Part shown: in pieces, positions 5,501 through 5,848 of the stretch
Numbering within the stretch: the stretch's first letter is position 1
Layout: each line of letters begins with the position of its first letter
Source of the DNA: an uncultured Alphaproteobacteria bacterium
Lineage (GTDB): Bacteria > Pseudomonadota > Alphaproteobacteria > CAKMZR01
Reading direction: 5' to 3'
Assembly (NCBI GenBank): GCA_929200455.1
Contig: CAKMZR010000106.1
Span: forward strand, 1-5,848
DNA length: 5,848 nt
Translations under genes and position numbers: made by a program
Notes under the pieces: model-generated
What the model was told of the DNA's origin: nothing
Seen by the model: the letters and a program-made list of their open reading frames with translations, nothing else
Database searches by the model: none

Positions 5501-5848
5501 ATGACCCCCGAATTGCCCTCTCTCCCTCACGGACTCTACATCATCTCCTCTCCCCTTGGCAATCTCAAAGACATCACCCTGCGCGCCCTCGACATCATAC
5601 CCAAACTCGACCTCCTCCTATGTGAAGATACCCGCGTCACCCGAAAACTCCTCCAACTCCTCGCTCTCCCTACCCCCAAAAAACTCCTCGCTTTCCACAA
5701 CCATAACGCCTCAAAAGTCCTCCCCACCGCTCTCCATACCCTCCAACAACAAAAATCCGTCGGCATCATCTCCGATGCAGGAACACCCCTCGTCTCAGAC
5801 CCAGGCTTTGAACTCACTTCTGCCGCCATCAACCACCACTTCCCCATC
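5501..5848 (+). CDS. rsmI: 16S rRNA (cytidine-2'-O)-methyltransferase RsmI, N-terminal part
   Basis: RsmI uses S-adenosylmethionine to 2'-O-methylate C1402 of 16S rRNA in the ribosomal decoding centre. Hand translation gives 116 codons open to the right edge, roughly 40 percent of the usual length near 280. The family motifs are plain: GLYIISSPLGNLKDITLRAL (11-30), the CEDTR..RKLL block (41-51), the FHNHN motif (65-69), and the glycine loop SDAGTPLVSDPGFEL (91-105). The ATG at 5501 is the only start between an in-frame TGA at 5456 and the first conserved residues, apart from a TTG at codon 5. No purine-rich ribosome site is visible upstream, so initiation may be weak or leaderless. Its codons are C-rich (Leu mostly CTC), unlike the G-rich codons of the minus-strand genes. 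The divergent pairing with the lpoA-like gene matches yraL-yraM in E. coli. Confidence 0.95.
   Translation, partial: MTPELPSLPHGLYIISSPLGNLKDITLRALDIIPKLDLLLCEDTRVTRKLLQLLALPTPKKLLAFHNHNASKVLPTALHTLQQQKSVGIISDAGTPLVSDPGFELTSAAINHHFPI

Noticed and set aside
5536..5847. 103-codon minus-strand open frame opposite rsmI
   Set aside because: The plus strand encodes textbook RsmI motifs over the same bases; the antisense product has no recognisable features.
1..5848. CRISPR array, mobile element, toxin-antitoxin or phage defence system
   Set aside because: I found no spaced direct repeats, terminal inverted repeats, transposase or integrase motifs, or small paired genes; the repeats present are in-frame coding repeats.

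Overview
The window looks like chromosomal DNA from a Gram-negative, double-membraned bacterium, probably a proteobacterium. It encodes outer-membrane maintenance proteins: an LpoA/LppC-type lipoprotein, an MlaA/VacJ homologue and two exported DUF2141 proteins. It also encodes a LolD/MacB-type ABC transporter. The LpoA-like protein has only the periplasmic-binding fold and no long N-terminal TPR domain. Its charged helical insert and C-terminal sequence recall the alphaproteobacterial form, so an alphaproteobacterium is my preferred but unproven guess.

Layout. Five complete genes and one partial gene lie on the minus strand, read from right to left: lpoA-like (5436-3826), mlaA-like (3747-2896), two tandem DUF2141 genes (2779-2321 and 2284-1814), an ABC ATPase (1762-1052) and its FtsX/MacB-type permease (1032 to the left edge, C-terminus missing). 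On the plus strand, divergent from the lpoA-like gene across a 64 bp gap, rsmI starts at 5501 and runs off the right edge. There is no intergenic stretch over 300 bp; the longest gap (2780-2895, upstream of the DUF2141 pair) holds a candidate sigma-70-type promoter. I see no tRNA, rRNA, insertion sequence, CRISPR array or phage gene.

How the genes fit together. The divergent rsmI/lpoA arrangement is a known proteobacterial neighbourhood (E. coli yraL/yraM). The minus-strand genes all appear to act in the envelope: peptidoglycan synthase activation (lpoA-like), phospholipid removal from the outer leaflet (mlaA-like), unknown periplasmic roles (DUF2141 pair) and probable lipoprotein or substrate extraction from the inner membrane (ABC pair). 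A single shared pathway is inference only.

The most striking property is base composition. The plus strand is very rich in C and poor in G regardless of which strand is coding. Minus-strand genes therefore use G-rich codons and are rich in Gly, Glu, Val and Arg, while rsmI uses C-rich codons. This also explains the long spurious open frames opposite the real genes. Other points of interest are a perfect 21-bp tandem repeat encoding an E/R/Q tail on the LpoA-like protein, an MlaA homologue with no cysteine for lipidation, and two DUF2141 copies that differ in a calcium-loop-like motif. I did not find a clearly new system; the window reads as a housekeeping envelope locus with unusual details.
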